Assembly: GCA_030407085.1 (NCBI GenBank)
Contig: CM059585.1
Coordinates: forward strand, 11,215,001 to 11,279,000
Direction of reading: 5' to 3'
DNA from: Trichopria drosophilae
Taxonomy: Eukaryota > Arthropoda > Insecta > Hymenoptera > Diapriidae
Length of the DNA: 64,000 bases
Shown: piece after piece, positions 22,673-34,030 of the stretch
Position numbering within the stretch: position 1 is the stretch's first letter
How the letters are laid out: each line of letters starts with the position of its first letter
Position numbers and translations under genes: made by a program
The notes under the pieces: generated by a model
Seen by the model: only the letters and a program-made list of their open reading frames with translations
Told to the model about the DNA's origin: nothing
The model's database searches: none

Positions 22673-24754
22673 GAGAATTGACCGAGAATTTTCTCCAATA
22701 TATTGAAACATTATGTATTGCAGAAAATTTTCGGCCAATTCTCTTTAATTGTTTTTTATTCTTTTGTTGGAGATAGTAAACAATGGTTAGAATTGTCTTG
22801 ATGAAGCCCGTAGAGAAATGATCGAATTCTGCAAGCAGACTGAGAGAAGATCTGCTGAAGACTGTAAATGGAGTATGTCCGAATTTGCGCGATGATCTGC
22901 CGTCAGATCACTGATATATATTATATATATTATATATCAGTGCGTCAGATCCTTCCTAACCAATCGAAAGTGTTAACTAACTGCAGAATCTTCTTTGCTT
23001 TGTTTTCTGAAGGAAAACTTTGGTTTCTTTTATAAAATAAATCGCAGTCTGTGGGAAGAATCTTCATCGTTATGAACTCTAACTTAATACGACGGTATAT
23101 GTCAAAACCTACAATAAGAATCTTCGCTATAACCAATTGAAACTCTTATTGAATGCAGTCTGCTTTACTGCGTCACCATGGACTTTTCAGTACAAAATCA
23201 TGAAGATTCGATTTTTTTTTACAAAAAATACCAGAACTTAAAAGATAAGACAAAATCATTTAGTACGGTAAATTATCGGCAAATTGCTTTAAAATATTCT
23301 AGGAGATCATATACATATATAGCGTAGAAAATAGCCGGAATTTTGAAAAATCGATTAATAATTTTTAATTCACGTTTTTTTTCACAAATTATTTGCACAA
23401 TTTTTGTGCGATCATGGAGTGTTTAAAATGTAATTTTGCAATATCACATTTTGGAATATTATACTCAAAAGAATGTTTCTTAAAACGAATAAAAAAATTA
23501 ATTATGTCGATTATTTTAAAAAAGAGAATCTGAAAATCTGTATCTTAAACTTAGGCATTCAAGTTATTTATTAATCATTAATTTAAATGAATTGTATACC
23601 GAATCTTCATTCCAGGTATTCTAGTGTATAATATACTTTATAATATACTTTACATGCAAACTGATTTTGAAAATTTGTGAATTTTCAAAATTCTGAAATA
23701 TTTTGAAAACGGTAAGTGATACCCGAAATCTAACAAAATTTCAGAGGTTGTCACAAGGAGGGATGACAAAATTTCTTTCAGTTTGACGATTTCTTAGGTT
23801 TAAATTTTATCGAATCGCAAAATGTTATTGGAGTAAATTGTAGGCTTTTTCAAGCTAATTTCGAGGTAATTTTACGCTATGTATAGAGAGGACTGAGTTA
23901 GATTGGAAAAATAACAAAAAAATGGAAAAAATAGCGATTTTTGTCCCTTTATCGCGATTTTGGCACCGTTTACCTTCATTTATATATCAAATAAAGTGAA
24001 ATTTCTTTACTTAGGCATCATTTAGAAACTTTTCCAACGGTAAGCCAAAAAACAATTTTTTTACGGACACCCTAGTGTATACGTGTATGTATGTCAATAT
24101 TATAAATTTCAGCTTTCAAACAAATTTCTAAGTAACTTATGAAATAGCAATCGACTGAATTTCCCTTAATATTCTAGTCTGGCTAAACTAACATTCTGCT
24201 AATAGATTCTTCCAGTCATATGAATGAGAATCACGTACCATTTTACCAGACATAAGAATCTGCATTCAGATACGACTATGCAGAGTATTTATAAAAAAAA
24301 GCTTCTGCTGAAGATCTTCTATACGACTGCATTGAGTTGACGTGAAGAATCTTGTGCGAAGAATCATCCATCAAACTGCAATAATTTTAATCTCAGATTG
24401 TCATTACAGAATCTTCTTTCCTCTGGTCATGAAGATGACTCTACTAGGGGAATTACAAAAAAAATGAGTCAGAACTTTTTAAGTTACATTTTTTTAGCTT
24501 TGATTACTACTTAATGGTACCCCCTAAGATAATCTAATCTACTTTAAAAGATTTTAATTATTAAATATAAATTATTCCAACTTTTTCAGGTACACTGAGA
24601 GACCTGTATAGTGTCTACGATACCACACTATCCTATATTGAATATTTGGAATAAACGTGCTATTTTAAATATTAACATAACATTACGTATTTATACTGGG
24701 AATAAGATTAAATATTGCGTGAAATATGTGTTACATTTGCGGTTAATCTTCAAT
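22673..24754. other. Non-coding, nothing recognised
   Basis: Very AT-rich. A near-perfect palindrome of about 32 bases (ACTGATATATA … TATATCAGT) lies at 22911-22942. The part 23600-23660 has a small TATAATATACTTTA duplication. No gene is supported. Confidence 0.3.
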
Positions 24755-24998
24755 CTTTACGGTAAAATTGATGGTTAAACGAACTTACCTGTATGTAGTG
24801 ACCCTCGATAGTCATCTTCTTCTCTTCATTCTAGTTTAGAGCCAATGTTCCTGAAGGGTGGGTTTATAATAAATAAATAAATAAATGCGATATAAAAAGA
24901 AATCTTTACAGTGCGGTGGGATACTATATTTTCGAACAAGCTTCTCGTATTATTGTGGTCGAACTTCACATACAGGTAAAAGTTCGTTTAACCATCAA
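24755..24998. mobile_element. Small foldback MITE
   Basis: ATTGATGGTTAAACGAACTT (24769) followed by ACCTGTATG recurs inverted at 24972-24998, giving arms of about 40 bp. No coding capacity is seen. Confidence 0.6.
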
Positions 24999-25079
24999 TT
25001 ATACTTCGTGTCGCTTGTTCGAAGATATAATTTGTAGATGTTTAAAGACAGGTAAAATCAGTTACATTTAAATCTATCC

Positions 25080-26610
25080 TATTAATACTGTTTATTAATT
25101 TATTTGCTCTTTTCTTTATTTCAGGACTATTAATGACACCAAGAAACTCTCCTTAACCCTTTAACGCCGAGAAGGACACTTTTTTCCAACTATTTTCAAC
25201 GTTAATTTTCTCTACTACTATAAATCTAAGATTCATTACACAGGTCTGCACGGATTTTTTTTTTTAAATATCAGAGTGATTTTCGATGTATTTTAGTGTG
25301 CTGAACACGAATCTGAAGTCGAAAAATGCCCATCACGTCATGATTTAGAGAAAAGTGGGGGTAAAGACACCAAAAAACGCGTTTTTGGGTGTTTTTACCC
25401 CTAATTTTCTCTGAAACCTGACGTGCTACAGGCTTGAATTTGTCCTTAAATTAAAGCTTTGTTCTTCCCCTACAAAAATCATAAGATAGCTTTAAAAAAA
25501 TTTTCAGTTTTGAAAAAAATTGTTTTAACCTTGCTATTTCTCATGATTATGATGAAAATGCAAACAAAATCGAATAACCGCTGGTATTACTAATGGCGAA
25601 CGAAAAAAAACCATGAAGTGGTGATTTTAAGATCCTAAGTATATTTTTTCATTTTGCGGCCGCCATTTTGGATTCGCTATTTTAAATTTTGTCAAACTAA
25701 CATTGGATTCGTCATCAGCGACTCGAAAAAACCCCGAGTACTGATTTTCATGAGGTTAATTTAAATTTTATATTTTTACGTCCGTCATCTTGGATCCGCC
25801 ATTTTGAATTTTATAAAAGCGACACTGGATTCTTAAACACCAACCCCGAAAACAGTCAAGTAGTGGTTTGTATGAGCTCTGCTCAATGTAGTTAAATAAT
25901 TTGCTTTTTCATCATAGTCACTAGGAATAGCAAGGTTAAAACCATTTTTTTTTTCAAAACTATGAAATTTTTTTTGAAACTATCGTCTATGATTTTTGTA
26001 GGGGAAGAATCAAGCTTTAATTTGAGCACAAATTCAGATCTGTTGCACGTCAGGCTTCTGAGAAAATTAGGGGTAAAGACACCCAAAAACACGTTTTATA
26101 GTGTTTTTGTCCCCACTTTTCTCAAAATCATGACGTGATAGACATTTTTCGTCTTCAGATTCGTGTTCAGCGTACAAAAATACGGCAAAAATCGCTCTTT
26201 CAGAATCTGCCAATAAAATTGCACAAAAATGAATTTTCAAAAAGTTACGGCCATTTTTCAGAAAAAAAAAATAAAAATTTTTGAAGATTTTGTTTAAAAA
26301 ATGACTGTTTCATACGGGAAGTAACCAAAAACCTGTTTCACAACAAAATATCGCGTCCGCAATATCGAAGCTTCAAAATGATGAAACGTACTTTTAAGAA
26401 TTTCAAAATGGCGTCGAAAGAATTTTGTTTCGCAAATAGTAGTATTCAGTGCCCATTTCATTAAAAACAAAATTTCCTTTTAATAACACCGTGTATCTAA
26501 ATATTTTTTGGGTCACCGATCACGAATCTCAAGTCAAATTTCAAAAATTCAAAATGGCGGATGATATTTTCAAAATTGGTCGTCAAAACATTACATTATG
26601 CACATTAAAA
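25080..26610. repeat. Left arm of a wide inverted repeat (partner 33480-34030)
   Basis: 25110-25262 matches the inverse of about 33890-34015, including 'GGACTATTAATGACACC' and CAACGTTAATTTTCTC. 26157-26600 matches the inverse of 33480-33870, including 'TCTGAATACCACGTAATA'-like and TTTCAGAATCTGC blocks and the 'AAAATGGCGGAT' module. An independent foldback (25262-26156) splits the arm. The arm faces an 8-kb interior that holds the helicase fragment, the BTB gene and another transposon. Confidence 0.65.
25262..26156. mobile_element. Foldback nested in the left arm
   Basis: 25316-25540 and 25900-26156 are inverted copies ('CATCACGTCATGATTTAGAG', 'GGGGTAAAGACACC', 'CTGACGTGC'). The centre has two copies of the ATTTTGGATTCGC/GATCCGCCATTTTGAA module (25670-25860). 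No coding sequence is seen. Confidence 0.65.
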
Positions 26611-27054
26611 ACTGATTTTCATAAAGTTCATTATCTTCCATGATTTCACGTTTCCTGAACGTTCGAATGTAGAATTAAATTGACTAAATAGTCGAATGAC
26701 AAGTGTTTCCAGTTCATGTTGATAAAACATTCATATAATTAGTTACGTTTGATAAACACTGTATTATATCAAATAATTGATTGGCACGTTTAGTTTATGT
26801 ATATAATTAAGTTCCGACAGACGTTTGATTTCATTGCAGAAGTGCCCGTTCAAACATTTTTTTAAATTTGTGTAATTAAATTAAAAATTGCCAAATGTTC
26901 ACTCATTTTTTATGCTTCGAAGTGTTAAACAAATTGTTGAACAATTTAAAAATAGGTTGAAAAAGTGTTTGACTTTCTGCGATTATTTCCAATTTTGTTA
27001 CCTTTTTTTAAAGATTCTTCCAATGATTTTGGAGGACGCAGTGGATATTCCAAT
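26611..27054. other. Non-coding interior sequence
   Basis: AT-rich. The frame beginning at 26888 has no domain and is not called. It is the 5' flank of the helicase fragment. Confidence 0.3.
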
Positions 27055-27421
27055 ATGTCAAACGATAACAAAAATACATCGCATAAACGAGGGAAAGTCA
27101 TCCACCTGGTTTGAAAGGACGAGAAATTGGATTATATTATCGAAATAAAGCCAATAAAGAGGCAGCTAAAAGATTAGCGACATCCAGAGAATTACTAAAC
27201 ACTCGCAGTAATACTTTGAAACGATAGATCCGAGCGTCCTATCGGTGATCATACTGATTTTCAATCGATGTACCACCGTGTCGACGATTCTCAATTTAAA
27301 AGAAAATTTTTAAAGATACTGGAAACGTTGAAGATAATCTCCAAATGCCGATTTTACAACCACAAAGGAAGCTGAATGATGAAATCGATAAGATTTTGTT
27401 ACAGGACTGTAAAAAAATGCA
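27055..27421 (+). pseudogene. DHX36-like DEAH helicase, N-terminal fragment (broken)
   Basis: From ATG 27055 the frame reads MSNDNKNTSHKRGK. With a one-base shift near 27098 it becomes SHPPGLKGREIGLYYRNK, followed by ANKEAAKRL. A PPxLKGREIGLYY block right after the start is the G-quadruplex-recognition (RSM) segment that marks DHX36. Further on, SQFKRKFLKIL (then a shift) GNVEDNL and PQRKLNDEIDKILLQDCKKM resemble the stretch ahead of the helicase core. At least two frameshifts and one stop (27226) break it, and the helicase core is absent. I read it as a decayed or captured gene piece. Confidence 0.5.
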
Positions 27422-28220
27422 ATCTTCCCTGGCATAAGCAAATATAAAATGTAATTAACTTGTATATTGGTCTTTCTAGAAATTGCATGAAAAGTTAGAC
27501 AGCTTGCTCGTGTACAAAGTGACGCATCCCGGAACAATCGATTGGAATGGCGAAGAAGGACGTGTGCTACAGTAATTATACTCTTTCATTTCTTTTATTC
27601 TTTTCAAACATTTCACGGTAAAAAACGCAAAATTTTGTTTACATTCATTTTATTTTCGTTTAATTTAATTTTAAATACATGTACCTTTCAATTGAAAGAA
27701 TAATGGTTAATTTTACACGTTTCGTAATTAAATCTTTATTATTTAAAGATCTAAATTATGGAAATGATTTCTTCTGTATTAACAAGTGAATTCTAACCAA
27801 ATAAATCAATTGAAAAAACTTCATAGAGTTACGATTATGGAAATTTACTGTCGCATATATTGAAACATAATGTTTTTAATAAAATAATGCTAAATTATAT
27901 TTCAATCGAGAATGTACTGTCTGTCAAGAGATGAAATTTCTGGTTTCATATCGGCTTCGACTAAAAAATTACGCACTGTGATTGGTTCTGAGATTGAAAA
28001 GTCCCCAACACTCTGGTCTCAGGATTGGTGGAGTGTTTTTCTTATTTTTGGACATGAAGTTCCTGGTAAGTTTCTGGGTATTACCACATTTCCATAACAC
28101 AGTACATTAAACTTTAATATTAATATTTTTTCAAACTTTAATACGCAACTAATGTGTTTGACATTAAAGACTATTCAATAACATAATGAAGATATTGTAA
28201 ATATCTTTTTGAAAATGTTC
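27422..28220. other. Non-coding between helicase fragment and BTB gene
   Basis: The frame at 27912-28097 (SRDEISGFIS … WSQDWWSVFLIFGHEVPG) is followed by a donor-like GTAAG and could be an orphan exon. It has no recognised domain and is not called. The rest is AT-rich. Confidence 0.3.
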
Positions 28221-29348
28221 TCATTCGTTGCAATTAATTTTGTCATTTTCATTTTTCTCAAGCAAATATTCTATTACATACGCATTAACATCGACTGATA
28301 AAGTTGGATTTTTATGTAATTCTTTGTAACTGGGATGGTCTAAAAGATCCTTAATATTATGTGCAATGCTTTTGAGAGCAGATTCTTTCAAGTTTGACAG
28401 ATTATATTTTTCTGCCAAAAAAAGGTTGGATACGGCATTAGTAATAGACATCTCCTCTATTAAGTAGTTGACATAGTCTCCATTATTGACGAGACTATCT
28501 ATATGATTTTTACAATATTCATCTAATAATATTGTTAAATCTTTTAGGCCATAAATTGATGCTAATTTTATAGATTCTACAAAATTTGAAGAATTTATGT
28601 TTCGTGATAAAAACATGCAACACTTTGATTTAAGCTCATCAATTTCATACAGATGGGCCAGTCTATATAATTCATGTGGAAATTTGGGTAAATTTGGAAT
28701 TTCATTCGTATAAATATATACCAGTAATTCTTTGATTGCTTCTGGAGAATAATCATCCGATACAACAATTTTGTTTGTTTGGCATTCTTTCCCATTGAAA
28801 TCCAACATTTTAGCAAAGAACTCACTACGAGCTGCTAGAACAGCTTTGTGAACTTTTAGAGTCACATCTTTAATGTTGACAGTTATATCAGTATATAGTT
28901 CCGATTCCAACATGTTTCTCAAATCAAATTTAAAATTTCTTAACTCCCCTGAATATTCCTCACATTGCTGAAATGGTAATATCAAAATGTCAATACGGAA
29001 TTTCCTAGCTTTTGCCTTTTGCAACGACGCAAAGCTAAAAAATTGCTCCGCTTGCAATTTTTTTAAGTTGGATGAATATTTATTTGTATATTCGATCAAA
29101 GAGCTAGGATCATCTATACTGTATGTTATTCGATGCATATTTCTTATCAGAAATTCATCACTGCAATCCACTATTTTTAAGCATGTTTCATTTGCGCCAG
29201 TATATGTCGATACTATCATTTCAAATTCGTATTTGATATTTTCATAGCAATGGTTTATTTCAAACCGTTCTGTATAAGTTTTAGACAGTAAGTCTGCCAC
29301 ATCAATAACAACAGAATAAAAAGTATAGTTTTCAACTGACATAGGCAT
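28221..29348 (-). CDS. MATH-remnant/BTB-POZ protein of the SPOP/TDPOZ type
   Basis: An uninterrupted frame of 375 codons is counted from the ATG at 29348. Residues about 10-130 look like the later strands of a MATH (TRAF-like) domain without its usual N-terminal start (YEFEMIVSTYTG … FRIDILILPF). Residues about 145-250 are a BTB/POZ domain (ELYTDITVNIK, LKVHKAVLAARSEFFAKML, SPEAIKELLVYIYTNEI). A BACK-like helical tail follows. Family members such as SPOP use MATH to bind substrate and BTB to bind Cullin-3 ubiquitin ligase. A splice acceptor (TTTTAG) sits 30 bases upstream and the frame stays open back to it, so an upstream exon with the MATH start may exist. It lies inside the 25.1-34.0 kb inverted repeat. 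Confidence 0.75.
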   Translation of the reverse strand: MPMSVENYTFYSVVIDVADLLSKTYTERFEINHCYENIKYEFEMIVSTYTGANETCLKIVDCSDEFLIRNMHRITYSIDDPSSLIEYTNKYSSNLKKLQAEQFFSFASLQKAKARKFRIDILILPFQQCEEYSGELRNFKFDLRNMLESELYTDITVNIKDVTLKVHKAVLAARSEFFAKMLDFNGKECQTNKIVVSDDYSPEAIKELLVYIYTNEIPNLPKFPHELYRLAHLYEIDELKSKCCMFLSRNINSSNFVESIKLASIYGLKDLTILLDEYCKNHIDSLVNNGDYVNYLIEEMSITNAVSNLFLAEKYNLSNLKESALKSIAHNIKDLLDHPSYKELHKNPTLSVDVNAYVIEYLLEKNENDKINCNE

Positions 29349-29612
29349 AGTTGAAGACAATTGGCCAACTACCTAAAATTAGGAAAGATAAATATATAAC
29401 AAGAAATTTAGTATTTTATATCAATCAATTACAAGATAATAAATAGAAATATTGTCAACTTTTCGAATACTTTGCAGTAAAATCGTTTAGATTTAGCCAT
29501 TTTAATTAAACTTAGCGCTAAGAATCAAATTAATTAAATAATATGTACCACTGCCTTTTCTAATTTTTTTACAAATATGAATTATATATTTACAGTAATT
29601 TATATATTCATC

Positions 29613-31371
29613 TATACTGCTGTACTGAATGGAAAAAGAGATAAATTCATTAGGTAGAATTCACGAAGAACAGCAAAACATTTTTTCGATTATTCCATGC
29701 AAAATTTTCTTATTAACATGATTTTACTGGGAAACTTATTGCTAAACATTATGTAACAGTGAATTCACGATAAACAATAAACAATAAATCAAATTTATTG
29801 AAAATTGACAGTTGCAGTGTTCTGTCAGATCGGTCATAACCTTTTCTCGATTTAAAAGATTTAAAAAACCATATCTTGCGAATCAATCGTTATGCGATTT
29901 AACATTCATTTGTTTTGTAAAGCTTTTATCGCAAAAATTCAATTTATTCTTGTTTTCTATCATGTTTATACAAATAAATAAGTGTATAGATATTTAAATT
30001 CACCGCTTATTTTCTTAACCCTTTGCGGCACACATTTTTCTGACGAACCATTTTTCATAAAACTGGGTACTCCTGGGTTTTTGGGTCGCTGATTATGAAT
30101 CTGAACTCAGATTTTGGAAATTCAAAATGGTGGATTCAATATGGCCGACCAAAATTCAATAAGTGACTTGTTTCAAACGAAACTATAAGGTATTCGGGAG
30201 TTTTCCACTATAGAGGCCACCGTACCGCAAAGGGTCAATTTGTTACTGAATTTTAATTGATAAATTAAATATTTATAAACAATATTAATCAAAAGCGTCA
30301 GTTCATTTAAGAAAAGTTTAAATTCGTATGCATTTTAAATATATTACTTAAAGAGGAACACTATAAATTACAAAAATAATTTTAATATTTTTATCCCGTT
30401 ATTTTTATAAAGTTACTTGCTAGTAAATATAATAATGAGTTCATATATATGCAAGCCAAATATTTCTTATAGAATTTCAGAGTTATTCTTGCAATTAAAC
30501 AGTTTATGTCAAATGAATAAAAAAAACTAAAATATATAATTTTTAATAAATCAATTAATAATTCTATATTTATTTTCATGATTTAACATAAAACCATGTA
30601 ATGTTTACTGTTTTGGTAATGCTGAATATTAAAAGAAACTTTGGAAAAATTAAAAATAAATTACACTTTTTTAAAACACATAAAATTCGGATATTTGCAG
30701 AATAATTTGAGGGGATGCTTTACTAAAAATACAAAAATACACAATTTAGAATAATATTTCACCCCACTTTTATACTGTAAGAATCTTGTAATATTATTGT
30801 TGACAAATTTGAGCCTTTTTAATCGATTACTTATTGAGATATGTAAAAAAGGGTATTCTTTAAATATATTATTTTAAAATGAAACGATTCATGTTATGAG
30901 AGTATACGACGTGATTTAGAAAAATAAATGGAATAAACATAAAATAAGTGCTATTTTTACTTAACGCATATTTTAATATATCCTGTGATTACAACTTTGT
31001 TATGAATGAATAAATTATCAAAAATTTCTTGCAATTTTAAAATTGTTGCTACTAAACGTTAAAAACCATAAGTGAGCACGTCATTTGAAAATGCTGATAG
31101 AAACGATTCAAAAAGGCGTAACTTGTAATCATTTGTACTGCTAAGTTCACGTCTATCAGGTATTGGTTCCGTTGCACATGCATGACTTAGTTTGAATATT
31201 GTTTTTGACAGATCATGAAATATGTAATTGCATGTTATGATACATGCATGTAGCATTGTTAAAATTGATCGTAAAAAATTAAAGAACTAAGTTTATTTAG
31301 TACACAGGTATGAAAATCTCAAATTCGAAAAAAATGCAATTACGGCTTTTTCCATTCAGTACGGCAGTATA
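29613..31371. mobile_element. TIR element, copy 1 (TATACTGC…), 1.76 kb
   Basis: The left end TATACTGCTGTACTGAATGG and the right end (CCATTCAGTACGGCAGTATA) are inverted repeats. The inverse copy is at 45456-46688. Both contain the ATGCAGT/ATTGACAGTTGCAGTGTTC region, the 'GGGTCGCTGATTATGAATC' module and 'ACCCTTTGCGGCACAC' blocks. Copy 1 has about 550 bp (30344-30885) that copy 2 lacks. The small open frames in it (29812-29997, 30391-30579) have no domain. Homology with copy 2 continues past both ends by a few to about 50 bases. Confidence 0.75.
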
Positions 31372-31384
31372 AAAGACCCTGAAG

Positions 31385-31770
31385 TTAGCGGCCGATTACC
31401 CGGTGAGCAGACTAGCTGCGAATCTGCAGCTGAAATTTGTATTAACAAATTTGGAAATTAATTAACTGAAAGTGATTTTATCTTATTTAGGTAGGATCAT
31501 AGCAAACTTCCTACAAATTTCATGTCATGAACATTCCGGAAATATTCCTTTATTATTGCCATTTTATTGGTCAGATATGTAAAATTGTTAGAAATAATCT
31601 TTGTTCCGGACAAATGTTCATGGCGTGAAATTTGCAGGAAATTCGCTAGGATCTCACATAAAAGAGATAAAATCATTTTCAGTTAATAAGTATCCCGGAT
31701 TTGTTAATAAAAATTTCAGCGGCTGATTCGCTGCTGGTCTGCTCCCCGACGAATCAACCACTGGGAATAT
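31385..31770. mobile_element. Foldback MITE next to copy 1
   Basis: The left arm (TTAGCGGCCGATTACCCGG … CAGCTGAAATTTG) is mirrored at 31690-31770 (AATTTCAGCGGCTGATTCGC … CGACGAATCAACC). The pieces 'TTTCATGTCATGAACATTCC' and its partner near 31610 make the inner arms. A single end of the same type flanks copy 2 at 45403-45445. Confidence 0.65.
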
Positions 31771-32548
31771 CAGCTTATTGTATAATGAATCAGAAAAATG
31801 TACTTTTATGTAATCTGCACACGTATTTTAATTATATCAGCTGCTTTCGTGTTATTAAACTCTATTGTCTACAGATCATTTTTATTTAAAAAATCAGTGC
31901 ATAAAACATTTCTACCTTTTACACAATTTAATTTAATTTAACAAATGCCACTAAGCACATTCAATTTTATTATTCTTTTTAAATGGACAATAAAACTTTA
32001 ATATCTATCTGAATTATTCTTCAATAAAATTACAAGGTGTAAATATAGTGGTTCTGCAGTAATTCTGCTATACTAAAAAATCCGTTTAATTTTAAAACCA
32101 ACGATTTTAGAGATAGTATGTTGAAAATTTGATAATATCATGCCGTGTTGAAGTTTTACAAGCTCAAAGTTTGAGATTTCACAATATTTTTGTAAATTGA
32201 TCAAACTTGTGAATTTACTTATCAAGAATAAGGAAACAACTCGTAATTTAACACGTTACACATTGGTTACAATTGAACTTGGTAACCTTATCTTTTGATG
32301 GAAGAAAAATGAATTTGTAAAAATGCAACATCCAACAAAATGGTTTGATGTTAAACGTGTGAAATTTAGCGCGGTCATTGTGGGTTACATTTGTGCCAGT
32401 GTTCAACTTGGTAAAATTACATAGGGATTTTTTACAATGTTTCACAAAATGATTTAAATTAATGCAAGCTTTAAAACGAGATTTTTCCTCTTACACATGA
32501 AAAAAATTCTTAGACCTGAGACGAAAATATAAAAAAATTTAAATTATA
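31771..32548. other. Non-coding, nothing recognised
   Basis: AT-rich sequence without a supported ORF or repeat. Confidence 0.3.
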
Positions 32549-32921
32549 CACAGAAAAAAATGTCTTAAAATTGTTACATCTTAAAATAGGTGAGGCTTAA
32601 TTACAACCTAAAATTGCGTTAATTTTCTTAAATTCAGTCAATATTTAGGCTTGAAGTCTTACTTTTAGACAATAAAACTGACTTTCAGCCGATATTTTGG
32701 TTCGAAATAAGATTCGTCTAACTTAGATGCCATAAGTTCGATAAATCTTATTTTAAGCCAAAATATCGTCTAAAAGTCAATATTGCTCACTGAAAGTAAG
32801 ACTTTAAGTCAAAAAACTGACTGAATTTAAGAAAATTAACGAAATTTCGGGCTTAAATTAAGCCTCACCTAATGATGAATTTACCATGCAACAATTTTAA
32901 GACTTATTATACACTGAAGCT
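32549..32921. mobile_element. Foldback MITE, about 160-bp arms
   Basis: Ends read ACACAGAAAAAAATGTCTTA / TTAAGACTTATTATACACT. Inner blocks 'TAGGTGAGGCTTAATTA', 'TTAATTTTCTTAAATTCAGT' and 'GCCGATATTTTGG' all recur inverted. No coding capacity is seen. Confidence 0.75.
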
Positions 32922-33479
32922 GTACATAAGTAGAGTGTGTTTCAAAGAGTATCAATAAATAAATTATGGAATTTAAGGAACATCTCACGAGTTGAAAGTT
33001 TAATCAGAATGCAAAGAAAAGAATAAGTATCCATATAGGAAGTTTGTAAAGTGCATTTTACCTGTAGTAAATTTTTCTCTTCGCTTCTTCTGATATTCCT
33101 CCTAATTTCCGTAACAGTTAAAAATATTTTTTACGTTGAAGTAGCAAGTAAAAAAGGCAATTCGGCTAAAATGAAACTGCTTGCTCGCTTCCATGAAAAT
33201 TTTAAAAGAAATCAAACAATGTACAAATGGTGATTTTTACTTTTTGTACACGGCACGACGGAGAGAGGGGAGAAATTTGACCAATCAGAAAATATCGCGA
33301 ATCTGTGGGCTGGCAACAGGTGGACTTATACTTCGTGTCGCTGGTTCGAAGATATAATTTGTAGTACCGCGACCAGTCACCAGATGACGCCACATTTCAG
33401 AAATTAACCAAGGAAAAAGTTTCGTCTTTATCCTCGTCTAATTCATGTCACCCAGGGTGATACTGAAAACAATCCGACC
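32922..33479. other. Non-coding, short duplication of 25.0 kb sequence
   Basis: 'CTTCGTGTCGCTGGTTCGAA' plus GATATAATTTGTAG at about 33330 repeats 25004-25037 in direct orientation. 'CACCAGATGACGC' at 33379 recurs at 54965. No gene is seen. Confidence 0.4.
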
Positions 33480-34030
33480 AATTTTTGAAATATCGTCTGC
33501 CATATTGGATCCGTCATTTTGAATTTTTTAAATTTGACTTCAGATTCGTGATCGGCGACCAAAAAAATATTTAGATACGCGGTGTCATTAAAGGAAATTT
33601 TTTTTTTAATGAAACGAGTACTGAATACTACTATTTGTGAAAAAATTCTTTCGTCGCCATTTTGAAATTTTCAAAAGTACGTTCACCATTTGGAAGCTTA
33701 GACATTGCGGACGCGATATTTTGGTGTGAAACAGTGTTCTGGTTATTTGCCGTATTAAAAAAAGTGATTTTTGAAACAAAATTGTCAAAAAGTCTTATTT
33801 TTTTTAGAAAAATGGCCGCAACTTTTTGAAAATTCATTTTTGTGGAATTTTATTCGCAGATTCTGAAAGAGCGATCCCAAATACGTAAGCAATGGATCAT
33901 AGATTTTTTGTTACATACATAGTAGTAGAGACAATTAACGTTGAAAATAGTTAGAAAAAAGTCTCCTTCCCGGCGTTAAAGGGTGTCATTAATAGTCCTG
34001 AAATTAAAACAAAATGAGCAAACAACCTTT
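33480..34030. repeat. Right arm of the wide inverted repeat
   Basis: This is the inverse of 25080-25262 and 26157-26600. It carries the 'GCCATATTGGATCC' module at 33500 and ends in 'GGTGTCATTAATAGTCC' near 34000. The sequence turns into the 3' end of a non-LTR element just after. Confidence 0.65.

Noticed and set aside
22911..22942. Near-palindrome in TATATA sequence
   Set aside because: Expected by chance in such AT-rich DNA; a terminator or regulatory role is not supported.
27912..28097. Possible exon ending …WWSVFLIFGHEVPG with a GTAAG donor
   Set aside because: Plausible composition, but no family match and no partner exon; too weak to call.
29812..29997. 61-codon frame duplicated at 46304-46489, considered as a conserved peptide
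   Set aside because: The identity is explained by the two copies of the same transposon; there is no protein signature.
31701..31889. 62-codon frame in the foldback at 31.4-31.8 kb
   Set aside because: Overlaps the inverted-repeat arm and has no motif.
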